Source: Pseudomonas cichorii (lineage in GTDB: Bacteria > Pseudomonadota > Gammaproteobacteria > Pseudomonadales > Pseudomonadaceae). Taken from it: a stretch of 64,000 nucleotides of DNA. The stretch covers positions 3,152,001 through 3,216,000 of the forward strand of contig NZ_CP074349.1 in the NCBI RefSeq assembly GCF_018343775.1, in the 5' to 3' direction. The notes under the pieces are model-generated. The model saw only the letters and a program-made list of their open reading frames with translations. It made no database searches and was not told where the DNA came from. The position numbers were made by a program, and so were the translations under genes. Shown piece by piece: positions 12,541 through 20,727 of the stretch. The number at the start of each line of letters is the position of its first letter. The stretch's first letter is position 1.

Positions 12541-13566
12541 TCAGGAAACCACCGCCTTGACGGGCGGCTGGGTACGACGTCCCAATACACCGGCACCTGC
12601 GGCCACCAGACCGGAAATCACCATCGTGATCAACAGTATCCAGGCAGCCTGGGAAACCCGCTTGGCAGTCACTTCGGCGGCCTCACGGGCTTTCTGTTCG
12701 GCCTGGGCCTTCAATTCCTCATACTTGGCATAAGCCTCGCGATAGCTGGCCTGGGCCTGATCGACGATCTGGTTGGCCTCTTCATCGGTCTTGTTGCCAC
12801 GGGCCTTGATCAGATTGACCATGGCCTGACGGTCGGCTGCATCCCAGACCTGATCACCCTTCTCCTTGATGCGATCCATCAGGCTGCCCAGTTGCTCATC
12901 GGCCTGCTGAGGGTTCTGCGCACCTTGTCGGGCAGTATTCTGCGCGTCCTGCTGAGCGGATTCGGCCTCCTGGCGAACATTGTCGGGGTTCAGTTCCGGC
13001 TTGCCGGTCTGGCGCATGGCCGTTTCGATTTCACCCCGGATATCGTTGAGGTTGAAATCGATACCTTGCGCACGCAGTTGCTCCTGGATCCTGTCACCCA
13101 GTGCAGGTGCGACCTGAGCGATGCCGCTGCCCAGTGCAGACATGCCGCTGCCCGCCAGATTCAGCCCACCGCGCACCACGCCCGTGACAGCGCTGGAAAC
13201 CAGATAGACAGTGATCAGAGAAACGCTGGCCCACACCAGCAGACCATGGAATGCGCCCTCGCGCTGAGCCAGGCGCCCTGCAGCCCAACCGCCGACGAAC
13301 AGGGAGATCATGGAGCTGGCGACCAGCCAGATACCGGCACCGGTGCCGATCCCGGACATGGGATTGGCTTCTTCTATCGGATCGATGCTGGCACTGCCGA
13401 TAGCCGTGCCCAGCAGGTTCAGGAGCAATGAAACAACCATGGCCAGCACGACACCGGCCAGTATCGCACTCCAGGAAATACGCTTAAGCACTGGCGCAAT
13501 GGTATGAGCATCCTGATGGACATAGGCGGGGTCGGCGCCCGGAGTAATACGGTCATCGCGAATCAT
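12541..13566 (-). CDS. Inner-membrane protein of unknown function
   Basis: 341 residues from ATG at 13566; AAGGA sits 8 bases upstream, whereas the longer frame to 13671 has no ribosome site. Visible parts: a short cytoplasmic N-terminus, a hydrophobic helix (WSAILAGVVLAMVVSLLLNLLG), two more membrane segments to about residue 135, a long hydrophilic Q/A/E-rich stretch (about residues 165-300) with coiled-coil character, a C-terminal membrane helix (AWILLITMVISGLVAAGAGVLG) and a basic tail. This suggests a multi-spanning protein with a large central soluble helical region. I do not recognise a characterised family. It is convergent with the cupin gene and stands alone. Confidence 0.8.
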   Translation of the reverse strand: MIRDDRITPGADPAYVHQDAHTIAPVLKRISWSAILAGVVLAMVVSLLLNLLGTAIGSASIDPIEEANPMSGIGTGAGIWLVASSMISLFVGGWAAGRLAQREGAFHGLLVWASVSLITVYLVSSAVTGVVRGGLNLAGSGMSALGSGIAQVAPALGDRIQEQLRAQGIDFNLNDIRGEIETAMRQTGKPELNPDNVRQEAESAQQDAQNTARQGAQNPQQADEQLGSLMDRIKEKGDQVWDAADRQAMVNLIKARGNKTDEEANQIVDQAQASYREAYAKYEELKAQAEQKAREAAEVTAKRVSQAAWILLITMVISGLVAAGAGVLGRRTQPPVKAVVS

Positions 13567-13910
13567 GGTGGTAGTCCTTGAAGTCAGTGGCAGAACACGC
13601 AAGACGTCTGCGCTTAGTCCAGTGACCTGAAGGCGAGCCAGGAAGTTTAATACTTCCGTCGAATAATCCATAAATAAGCAAAGACGTTACAACAGGTGTT
13701 TCATATAAGCGCAGCGAGCCGGTTCATTGATATTACACCCTGCACTTATTCGTTATTAAAGTATTCCGCAATCATACCTTTTCTAACACTATTGTAATAA
13801 TCGGCTCACCTTCCCGTTAGCATCCGCACCGTATCATCACCCTCATGTCCTCAGGAGCGATTGCACGCTGCTCAGGTATCAGTCATCAAGCCATACAGAG
13901 GGTCATGATC
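13567..13910. other. Intergenic region between divergent genes
   Basis: 344 bases, AT-rich in the middle (13670-13800), lying between the divergent membrane-protein gene and the small exported-protein gene. It should hold both promoters. I saw no convincing -35/-10 pair, hairpin or repeat. Confidence 0.5.
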
Positions 13911-14126
13911 ATGAAATTGCTCAAGTCGATGGTTTTTGCAGCCGTTGCACTGTCCACTACTGCTGCTTTCGCTAAAGACGGAAGTGAGCGTGCAAGCCAG
14001 GCCGCTCATAACATGCGCATTGCTCAAGAAGTGCGGTTCAACGAACAGAACCGCAATGAAACCTCACCACTTGTCAGCGTTGAAAAGACATCTCGTGCTG
14101 AACAGATGAAGAAGTCGGAAGGCTGA
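13911..14126 (+). CDS. Small exported protein, unknown function
   Basis: 71 residues from ATG 13911, with AGAGGG 8 bases upstream; the in-frame ATG at 13905 is too close to that site. The N-terminus is a clear signal peptide (MKLLKSMVFAAVALSTTAAFA, cut after AFA), leaving a mature peptide of about 50 residues that is charged and rich in E, R, N and S, with no cysteines. Periplasmic location is predicted. An intrinsic terminator lies 64 bases downstream, so this is a monocistronic unit. Small stress-related periplasmic peptides of this form are common in Pseudomonas; I do not recognise the family. Confidence 0.75.
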   Translation: MKLLKSMVFAAVALSTTAAFAKDGSERASQAAHNMRIAQEVRFNEQNRNETSPLVSVEKTSRAEQMKKSEG

Positions 14127-14189
14127 AAACAGAGTTGTAAAAATTCACCTTTATGGCCTTACAGCTCCTTTGGTAAAGGTGAATCTTCA

Positions 14190-14213
14190 AGCGTCCTCAG
14201 GGACGCTTTTTTT
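14190..14213 (+). terminator. Intrinsic terminator
   Basis: Stem AGCGTCC / GGACGCT with a TCA loop, followed at once by a run of eight Ts. This is a textbook Rho-independent terminator on the plus strand for the small exported-protein gene. The other strand has no comparable T run, so it would not efficiently stop the convergent seven-gene operon. Confidence 0.92.
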
Positions 14214-14244
14214 GCGCCGGGATCTTCGCGAATGAAGTGCACCA

Positions 14245-15246
14245 TCAAAGCCAGATATCCAATTGCCGTTCTTCAAGAACCAACGGTTGTCCATGTTCCA
14301 GCAAACGCCGGATTCCCGGGCCAAGCAGATCCTGCGGGCCATCCAGCGGCCTCGCAGGAAATGCCTGGAAACGTCGCTGATTGGCGCTGACCTGCTGGAG
14401 GATCTGTCGGTCCTGGCGCAGGATGACCCGAAACGCCTTTTGCAGAACAAGACGTTTGATCGCAGCCGGCAGCCAGCCTTGTGCCGTGGCAATCCGGGCA
14501 AACACGCGGAGTTGTCCATCGCCACACGGAGTCAGCCAGGCGCTGGCAAGCAGGCTGAGGCCGTCGCGGCGGTCGCGATATTCGATTTCCGCCAGGCCCG
14601 GCAGCCGGAAGCGGCCCATGCTGCTGCCCCGCTCGCCCTCGAACAGTCGCGAGATCAGCCCTGACTGCTTGCCTTCCTCGCTGTACAGCGCCTCAATGCC
14701 ATCGGCCAGTGGCCGGACCCGGGCACTTATTTTCTGCCGTTTGAGGTCGTGGCGTATCCAGCCGGCGTGGACGAAATGGGTATGGAACCCGTCGAGGAAG
14801 TTTTCCGCAGCGTCCTGCAGCGAGCACTGCACACTGTCCGTGATCCAGAACGTGTCGAGTTGCTGCTTTTGTTCGGCAGGCGCAACCGGCGGCATTGCAG
14901 GAGGTTGCCCGCTCAGGCAGACCCACACCAGACCATGGGCTTCGCAACTGGCCAGGCTGTCGAGCAGCGGCTTGCTGCCTGGCGCATGTTCGGTGCCGGG
15001 CACGCGGGTACAACGTCCGTCAGCGGCAAATCGCCAACCATGATAAGGACATTCGATCTGCCCGCCACGGACCTTGCCCGCGCTCAGGGGCGCAAAACGA
15101 TGCGGGCAGCGATCCGGCAGCGCAGCGGCGCGCCCGTCATCAGCCCGGAAAAGCACCAGCGGCGTGTCGTATAACTGGCACGCCAGAGGCGTGCTCTTCA
15201 ATTCGTGGCTGAGCGCGACCGGCCACCACTGGGCAAGAGGATTCAT
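14245..15246 (-). CDS. Rieske [2Fe-2S] non-haem iron oxygenase, alpha-subunit type
   Basis: 333 residues from ATG 15246, which overlaps the stop of the preceding gene (ATGA). Rieske ligands are visible near the N-terminus as CPHRF and, about 17 residues on, CPYHGW. The catalytic domain has the mononuclear iron motif ENFLDGFHTHFVH (the Asp that bridges to the Rieske centre plus two His). The length suits short, single-component-type oxygenases, which hydroxylate, desaturate or demethylate small molecules using electrons from a separate reductase; none is encoded nearby. As the last gene of the operon it is the likely late oxidative tailoring step. The substrate is unknown. Confidence 0.88.
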   Translation of the reverse strand: MNPLAQWWPVALSHELKSTPLACQLYDTPLVLFRADDGRAAALPDRCPHRFAPLSAGKVRGGQIECPYHGWRFAADGRCTRVPGTEHAPGSKPLLDSLASCEAHGLVWVCLSGQPPAMPPVAPAEQKQQLDTFWITDSVQCSLQDAAENFLDGFHTHFVHAGWIRHDLKRQKISARVRPLADGIEALYSEEGKQSGLISRLFEGERGSSMGRFRLPGLAEIEYRDRRDGLSLLASAWLTPCGDGQLRVFARIATAQGWLPAAIKRLVLQKAFRVILRQDRQILQQVSANQRRFQAFPARPLDGPQDLLGPGIRRLLEHGQPLVLEERQLDIWL

Positions 15247-16382
15247 AACTTGAGTTTCTTCATCAGAGGCACGCCAATGCCATGCAGCAGAAAACCGAGC
15301 AACGTCCACACCAGCCGACGGCCCCGGGACAGATGGGCAACGTGAACCAGGCTGTATTCGATCTGCGGCTGACCACCGCGCAAGCGCTTGAACCCGGCGG
15401 CACCAGAACTGAAATTCAATACCTGATGCCGTTTGGCCGCTTCCAGCAGGCACAGGCAGGTCAGTTGCCGATACAACCCCGTCTTTTGCGGCAGTGCCGT
15501 GTCATAACCCACGATGGGAGTGCTCAGGGTCGTGTCATTGGCAAACCAGCCCAACGCGCCGTCGATACGTCCTTCGGGGTTGCGCAAGGCGCGAATGTCG
15601 AGCCAGCCTTCGCGTTGACCGTGCTGCATCCAGCGGGCGCTGTAGTGCGGATTCAGGATGCAGTACTTTTCCAGATAAAGCAGGTTGTAGAGGTGTTCGA
15701 TACGCTGAAAATCAGCGTCGCTCAGCACTGATCCCGGCACGACTTCGTAGGGTGCACGTCGCAAGAGCGTGGTGTCCATACCCACGTTGTGGTGCTTGAG
15801 AAATTCAGCCTCGTCCCCTGCCCGGCCATCGAACAGATAGACCTGGCGACTGGGAATACTAAGGTAGCCGAGAGCCTGCAGATGCTTGCGCAATTCCCTG
15901 TTGCTGAAGTCGTTGATGGAGCGAAAGCATAAGGCGTGATCCGGAAAAGCCTGCTGCAAAAAGGCGCTGATCGCCGACAGTTCGGCGACATTCCACTGTG
16001 CAGGATAAAGATTGGTGGACAGCAGCCAGTTGTTGACCTGCACCAGCCTGTCGACCCTGGCCGACTTCAGTAAAAGATCAACGCTTCGGGTCAGCAACTG
16101 CAATGGCCACGTCAGCCAGGGTCGACCAAGGCGCTTGAGCTCTTCCCGTGCATAACCACTGTAGGCCGTGCGGGGTGAAACCACGTAGCAGTTATCGTCA
16201 GGTTCACTGCCATCGTTGATGCTGACCGGAAACTCCTGAGTACCGGTGTCGAGCAGCGCCATGCGGGTGCTGACATTGCCGATCAGGCCAGCGGTGGCGC
16301 AGGCGCGGACGTAGTGCCGGGCATGGCTGTCGTCCGGGCTGGATTGCTCGCTGAGGAGTTGTTCCGGGAATAGCAGCTTCAT
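15243..16382 (-). CDS. GNAT-superfamily-like acyltransferase
   Basis: 379 residues from ATG 16382 (ATGA overlap with the ATP-grasp gene). The fold reads as a GNAT or FemAB-like protein: an N-terminal half with a possible degenerate GNAT unit (residues ~90-190) and a C-terminal half with alternating beta/alpha segments (LDIRALRNPEGRIDGALGWF, then the LCLLEAAKRHQVLNFSSGAAGFKRLRG region), which resembles the acyl-CoA site and the following helix. The C-terminus is hydrophobic and then basic, suggesting membrane contact. Its place between the ATP-grasp and Rieske genes suggests acyl transfer onto an amine or hydroxyl of the pathway intermediate. The family call is moderate and the substrate is unknown. 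Confidence 0.65.
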   Translation of the reverse strand: MKLLFPEQLLSEQSSPDDSHARHYVRACATAGLIGNVSTRMALLDTGTQEFPVSINDGSEPDDNCYVVSPRTAYSGYAREELKRLGRPWLTWPLQLLTRSVDLLLKSARVDRLVQVNNWLLSTNLYPAQWNVAELSAISAFLQQAFPDHALCFRSINDFSNRELRKHLQALGYLSIPSRQVYLFDGRAGDEAEFLKHHNVGMDTTLLRRAPYEVVPGSVLSDADFQRIEHLYNLLYLEKYCILNPHYSARWMQHGQREGWLDIRALRNPEGRIDGALGWFANDTTLSTPIVGYDTALPQKTGLYRQLTCLCLLEAAKRHQVLNFSSGAAGFKRLRGGQPQIEYSLVHVAHLSRGRRLVWTLLGFLLHGIGVPLMKKLKL

Positions 16383-17533
16383 CGCGGACGCTCGCTCAGC
16401 GCCTGACCGTTCCACTCGATATCCGCCGTGGAGGCTGCCAGCAGACCGCAGCGTCGGGAAACGGAGCGGGAGATGATTTCTGCAAGGCTCAGCACTTGCG
16501 CGCCCAACGGCCAGAAGTCGCCCTTGTGCACGATCACATCCCGGGCCGCGTTGTAATCGCGCCAGAATGCCTTGTTCAACAGCCGTTGCGGGGCTGCCAG
16601 CAACAACATGGCCAGTGCAATCATGCGCGGATCGCCCGTCGGCTCAAGCACCTTCCCGGATGCCTCACTCAGGCTGCTCACCAGGGACCTGCGCTGATCG
16701 TCGAACAGGTGCACGCCGCTGGTCGCTCGCGGATTGCATTCCAGCACATGGAACCGGCCCTCGCGATCCTCGATAAAGTCAAAGCCCACTTGGCCGGTGT
16801 AGCCGGTTTCCTGGCCGAACTGTTCCAGAAACCGGCGCACGGCTTGCGGCGCGGCCGGCTGGAAGTAGATCCCCGAGCCACGGCCCACGCGGTAGCATGG
16901 CTGGTAGCAACTGTGGGCGCGCAGTTCGCCATTGATCAGCACGCTGAAACTGCAGAACTCTTGCCCGTCGATAAACCGCTGCGCCACCCAGGGTGATGCG
17001 TTGTCGGGTTGAACCTTGCTCAACTGACTGGACGACGGGCGAATCAGGGTCTGGGAGGCAAAACGCGAATACGCCGGTTTGAATACCCATTGCCCTGCTT
17101 CAGCGGCCAGTGCCAGCACGGCTTGACGATCCGTCAGCAGTCGGGTTTCGGGAGCCGCCAGCGCCCAGCCCTGGGTCATGGCGGCGAACTGGCCTTTGTG
17201 ATGCAGGCGATGCAACAGTGCAAAGTCACTGGTCAGAACACGGCACAGCGGTGCCAGCCGCTCAAGACCGTGGGACAGGTAGAACACTTCTTCGCAGGTG
17301 GGCAGCAGCAGGTCGATGCGCCGGGTTTCGATCACTTTCGCCAGGGCTTCGATCCAGGCGGCCGGATCCTGCCTTGGCTCCGGCAGGCGCACGAAATGCT
17401 GTGCCGAGCGGCTGAAACGACTGAGTGGCTGGCCCAGTGAGTCGCCAACCATGACGCTCCATCCGGCTTCGTCAAAAGCCCGCGCCCATTCCAGGCAGGC
17501 TGGCGCACGCGCCCCGAGAATCAGTACGCGCAT
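16379..17533 (-). CDS. ATP-grasp ligase
   Basis: 384 residues from ATG 17533, overlapping the upstream adenylate-forming gene by 13 bases. The N-terminus is a Rossmann-like pre-ATP-grasp domain (MRVLILGARAPACLEWARAF). The ATP-grasp core shows WVFKPAYSRF (phosphate-binding Lys), WVAQRFIDGQEF, and the metal-binding end GFDFIEDREGRFHVLECNPRATSG, with Glu and Asn as Mg ligands. Such enzymes activate a carboxylate as acyl phosphate and join it to an amine or thiol. In this operon it probably forms an amide between an acyl or amino-acid part and another building block. It resembles the carbamoyl-phosphate-synthase-like group rather than D-Ala-D-Ala ligase. Confidence 0.85.
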   Translation of the reverse strand: MRVLILGARAPACLEWARAFDEAGWSVMVGDSLGQPLSRFSRSAQHFVRLPEPRQDPAAWIEALAKVIETRRIDLLLPTCEEVFYLSHGLERLAPLCRVLTSDFALLHRLHHKGQFAAMTQGWALAAPETRLLTDRQAVLALAAEAGQWVFKPAYSRFASQTLIRPSSSQLSKVQPDNASPWVAQRFIDGQEFCSFSVLINGELRAHSCYQPCYRVGRGSGIYFQPAAPQAVRRFLEQFGQETGYTGQVGFDFIEDREGRFHVLECNPRATSGVHLFDDQRRSLVSSLSEASGKVLEPTGDPRMIALAMLLLAAPQRLLNKAFWRDYNAARDVIVHKGDFWPLGAQVLSLAEIISRSVSRRCGLLAASTADIEWNGQALSERPR

Positions 17534-18879
17534 GGCAGGCCCTCGGGCAATTGCAACAGTTTCAGACGTCGACGCTTGGCATGTGGCGGTGGCGCCTGCC
17601 AATGGCCAAAGCTCAACTCGGGTGGCTGCAAAGTATGGTCAGTGCACAGTGCGTGAACACTGTCGGTCAGTGCCTGGCACAAACTGGCGTAATCATCACG
17701 GGCCAGCAGGTTGACTTGCCAGTGAAGACCCTGCTGATGGATTTCATATTCCTGAAGCGCTGAGCCATGCATCAGCAAGGCGCGACGAATGACATCGGGA
17801 TAAAGCGCCTGCAACCGGTCGCCTGCAAGGCTGGGCAGCCAGAGAATGTCATCGGCACGGCCTTCGACAGCCGCAATCGCCCGCTCGACTCGCCCGCAAG
17901 GGCAAGGTGCCTGGGCGACACGCAGAATGTCATTGAGCCGGTAACGCACGATCATCTGCGTGCGCCGGGAGAAGTCGGTGATGATCGGCTGAAAGCGCGT
18001 ATGCCCGGTATCCAGCCATTGCGGCTCGATATGCAGGTGGCTTTCGTTCAGGTGCAAGGTGCCCTGCTCGCAGGTGTAACCCAGAAAACCTTCACTGGCC
18101 TGATAGATCTGCTGCGGTGCGACACCGAAGGCCTTGAGCACGGCATCGGCATCATCGCTTTCGAGCACTTCGGCCACCGACAGGATATGCGTGGGCCGTA
18201 TCGTCAATTGTCCGCTCCGCATGGCCTCGGCCAGCCCCCTCAATACAGTGGCCGGAGCCACCAGCACATCGGGATTCTGCGCATTGAGGCGTTCAAACGA
18301 TGCCTCAAGGCCCAGGGTCAGGTCGTGAAAAGCAAAGTCGATACGGCGACTGGACAAGGTGGTGTAGAGACGGCTGTTGGCGCGCAGGAAAAAGGCAATT
18401 CCCAAGGGCTCGCGCCAAAAGCACAGCAAGCGCGGCAGGAAGCGACGCGGCAGGGTTCGCGCCAACAGGATGCCAGCCCAGCGCTGACGCTCCAGTGCAC
18501 TGACCAGAAACACGCCCTGATTGCCGGAGGTGCCGCTGGAAAGCCCCACCGTCATATCGCCCAGGGTCGGGCTGAAATCCCTTGATTCTTCTGCCTGACG
18601 TGCAATGGGCAAGACCTGTTCCAGATTCAGGCCGCGGGTGTTGAACCCGGCAAAGTCGCCCATCAGAGTGGCCTTGTCCATCAAGGGAAGGTCAGCCAGA
18701 TCGGTGATGTGCAAACCTTTGAAACGCTGCGCCTTGGGCAACACCTGTTGCAGGAAATGTTTCAACTGCCGGGCCTGCCAGGCTTCCAGTTGCTCGCGCC
18801 GGGTGAAGCGCAGCCGGTAGCGGCTGTTGATGAAACTCAGGACACTGCGCAGAGCCCCCATCAGCTTTTCACTGCTCAT
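17521..18879 (-). CDS. Adenylate-forming enzyme, PaaK / F390-synthetase related
   Basis: 452 residues from ATG 18879, overlapping the metallo-hydrolase gene by 11 bases. The nucleotide loop SSGTSGNQG, the region around QASEGFLGY, the IVRYRLNDIL motif and the CPCGR cysteine pair are those of the phenylacetate-CoA ligase/coenzyme F390 synthetase-like branch of the ANL superfamily. These enzymes adenylate a carboxylate and pass it to CoA, a carrier protein or another acceptor. No carrier-protein gene is present in the operon, so transfer to CoA or direct ligation is more likely. This is not an OleC-type beta-lactone synthetase, judging by the PaaK-type CPCG region. Confidence 0.85.
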   Translation of the reverse strand: MSSEKLMGALRSVLSFINSRYRLRFTRREQLEAWQARQLKHFLQQVLPKAQRFKGLHITDLADLPLMDKATLMGDFAGFNTRGLNLEQVLPIARQAEESRDFSPTLGDMTVGLSSGTSGNQGVFLVSALERQRWAGILLARTLPRRFLPRLLCFWREPLGIAFFLRANSRLYTTLSSRRIDFAFHDLTLGLEASFERLNAQNPDVLVAPATVLRGLAEAMRSGQLTIRPTHILSVAEVLESDDADAVLKAFGVAPQQIYQASEGFLGYTCEQGTLHLNESHLHIEPQWLDTGHTRFQPIITDFSRRTQMIVRYRLNDILRVAQAPCPCGRVERAIAAVEGRADDILWLPSLAGDRLQALYPDVIRRALLMHGSALQEYEIHQQGLHWQVNLLARDDYASLCQALTDSVHALCTDHTLQPPELSFGHWQAPPPHAKRRRLKLLQLPEGLPCAY

Positions 18880-19723
18880 GAGCGAATGCCTCCCAGGCCT
18901 GGGTGCAATGGGACGGCAGCACCGCTACGGCAGGCTCTCGACGAATCAAGGCGCCAAGGTCGCTGTAGGTCTGGCGGTATTGCCTGGCATCGTGACTGAC
19001 AAAGTGCAGCGCGGGCCAGGCAGGCAGGCGCTCGGCGCGGCAGGCGGGAACCGACCAGCAGGCGTCGGCCACCAGAAACACCGGACGCCCATCGGCATCG
19101 GGGATAAACAGGCCAAGCTGGCCTTCACTGTGTCCCGGCAGCGGCACGCCGATCAGGCTGCCGTCGCCCAGCAAGTCGAGGCCCTGGCTGAAAGGTGTCA
19201 TCCATTGGGGCAGCGCAACCTTCCTGCAGTGGTCGGCAAGAGTCACCCGCGATCCGAAATCTTCCGGCAATAATCCGGGCAAGTGACCGCCAAGTGTGGC
19301 GCGCCAGCGGGAGCCGCGCAGGCTTTCGATCTGTCGGCGGTCGGCATCCAGCGCAATGAACGATGCCTTGGGAAAATCCCTCAGCCCCGCGATGTGATCG
19401 CTGTGGAAGTGGGAAATGATCAGGGTACGAATGTCATCCGGGTGAATACCAAACTCGTTCAGTTGAGCCAGCAGTTGCTCCTGCGCGGGCAATTGCACCG
19501 GCACCGCACTGCGATACAAGCGCTCGGGCAGCGCCTGGGTCGCCTTGAAAAAGTGTTCGGCGTAACCGGTGTCGTAGAGTATCCAGCCCGCATCGGGGTG
19601 GCGAATCAGGCCGCATAATGCAGGGAAACGGGTCGGAGCAATGCGCCCGCCACGATCGGCCATGCATTCCAGGTGTCGGCACCAACCGGCGCGCAATACG
19701 TTGAGGCTGACGGTACGGCTCAA
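18869..19723 (-). CDS. Metallo-beta-lactamase-fold hydrolase
   Basis: 284 residues from a TTG start at 19723. TTG overlaps the stop of the preceding reductase gene as TTGA, and AGGAG lies 7 bases upstream; the longer open frame lies inside the reductase gene. The metal motif SHFHSDHIAG (HxHxDH) is complete, with later ligands in PLPGHSEGQ (His), VADACW (Asp) and the C-terminal PSHCTQ (His). The arrangement and length match the AiiA-like lactonase/thioesterase-type group. In a pathway starting with a ketoacyl synthase it may hydrolyse a thioester or a lactone. No signal peptide, so cytoplasmic. Confidence 0.85.
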   Translation of the reverse strand: MSRTVSLNVLRAGWCRHLECMADRGGRIAPTRFPALCGLIRHPDAGWILYDTGYAEHFFKATQALPERLYRSAVPVQLPAQEQLLAQLNEFGIHPDDIRTLIISHFHSDHIAGLRDFPKASFIALDADRRQIESLRGSRWRATLGGHLPGLLPEDFGSRVTLADHCRKVALPQWMTPFSQGLDLLGDGSLIGVPLPGHSEGQLGLFIPDADGRPVFLVADACWSVPACRAERLPAWPALHFVSHDARQYRQTYSDLGALIRREPAVAVLPSHCTQAWEAFAHEQ

Positions 19724-20727
19724 CCTTGTGCTCCTTGCCGGGCCAGCCACCACTGAGCGTGCTGGCGAATGCCCTCTTCCTGAGTCATGACGGGGCGGTA
19801 ACCCAGTTCGTTGCGAATGGCGTCGAGGTTCAGGGTCTGACTGAATGCCAGCACGCCAGCGCCATAACGGGTCAATAAGGGCTCGCCGCTGCCCGTCAGT
19901 CGGGCGCGGGCTTCCAGCACCCGCGCCACGGTGTCCACCAGTCGCCAAGGCAAATGCCGGGTGCGCAGAGTCAGGCGAAACTGCTCGGCGATACGCTGCA
20001 GCAAATCCTCGAAAGCCAGTGGCGTGCCGTTACTGACGTTATAGGTGCACACGGCCCTGGGCAGCGGCTGGCTCAGGCTCAGTTCCACGGCATGCATCAG
20101 ATTGTCGACGCAGGTCAGGTCCAGTTGCGCCTGGCCGCCACGCATCAACGGGATTCGTCCACGCTGCATGACCCGCAGCAAGCGCGGCAACAACGTTCCG
20201 TCCCAAGGACCGAAGACCGCACGAGGGCGCAGGATCACAGCTTCGGCGAGCCCTGCTTCATGTATACGTGTTTCAGCCAGTGCCTTGCTGCGGGCGTATT
20301 CGTTGACCGCGGGTGGCAGCGGATCGTTTTCGCGAATGTCCAGACGATCACGAAAGGCAAAGTACAGACTGGGCGTCGATAGATGCACCAGACGCTTCAC
20401 CTCGTTAATGCGACAGGCCTGAAGCACTTCATCGGTGGAGTCCAGATTGGCCTGGGCAAAGGCTTGCGGCGTTCCCCAGGGTGAAGACAATGCCGCGCAA
20501 TGGACAATGACGTCACAGCCTCGGGCGGCTTCGCCCAGTGTATTGGCCGCCTCAGGCGTGCCATGCTGCAAGGGAAGCCAGCTCACAGCACCGGGGCTGT
20601 GGTGAATGACTTCAGCGGCTGCCGCCGGGTTGCGACCGCTGAACTGCACCTCGAAGGCCCGGGAGGCCAGTCGCCAGACGATATGTCGGCCAATGAACCC
20701 AGTGCCGCCAGTAACCAGAACTTTCAT
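19720..20727 (-). CDS. NAD(P)-dependent epimerase/reductase (extended SDR, OleD-like)
   Basis: 335 residues; its ATG shares one base with the stop of the ketosynthase gene (TGATG). The N-terminal nucleotide motif VTGGTGFIGRHI and the YARSK catalytic pair (Tyr-x-x-x-Lys) are intact, with HLSTPS giving the Ser. The C-terminal part (LTRYGAGVLAFSQTLNLDAIRNELGY region) resembles 3-beta-hydroxysteroid dehydrogenase-like reductases and OleD, which reduces 2-alkyl-3-ketoacids in olefin/beta-lactone pathways. Next to a KAS III enzyme it probably reduces the newly formed beta-keto group. The OleD likeness is by eye and not proof of substrate. Confidence 0.85.
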   Translation of the reverse strand: MKVLVTGGTGFIGRHIVWRLASRAFEVQFSGRNPAAAAEVIHHSPGAVSWLPLQHGTPEAANTLGEAARGCDVIVHCAALSSPWGTPQAFAQANLDSTDEVLQACRINEVKRLVHLSTPSLYFAFRDRLDIRENDPLPPAVNEYARSKALAETRIHEAGLAEAVILRPRAVFGPWDGTLLPRLLRVMQRGRIPLMRGGQAQLDLTCVDNLMHAVELSLSQPLPRAVCTYNVSNGTPLAFEDLLQRIAEQFRLTLRTRHLPWRLVDTVARVLEARARLTGSGEPLLTRYGAGVLAFSQTLNLDAIRNELGYRPVMTQEEGIRQHAQWWLARQGAQG

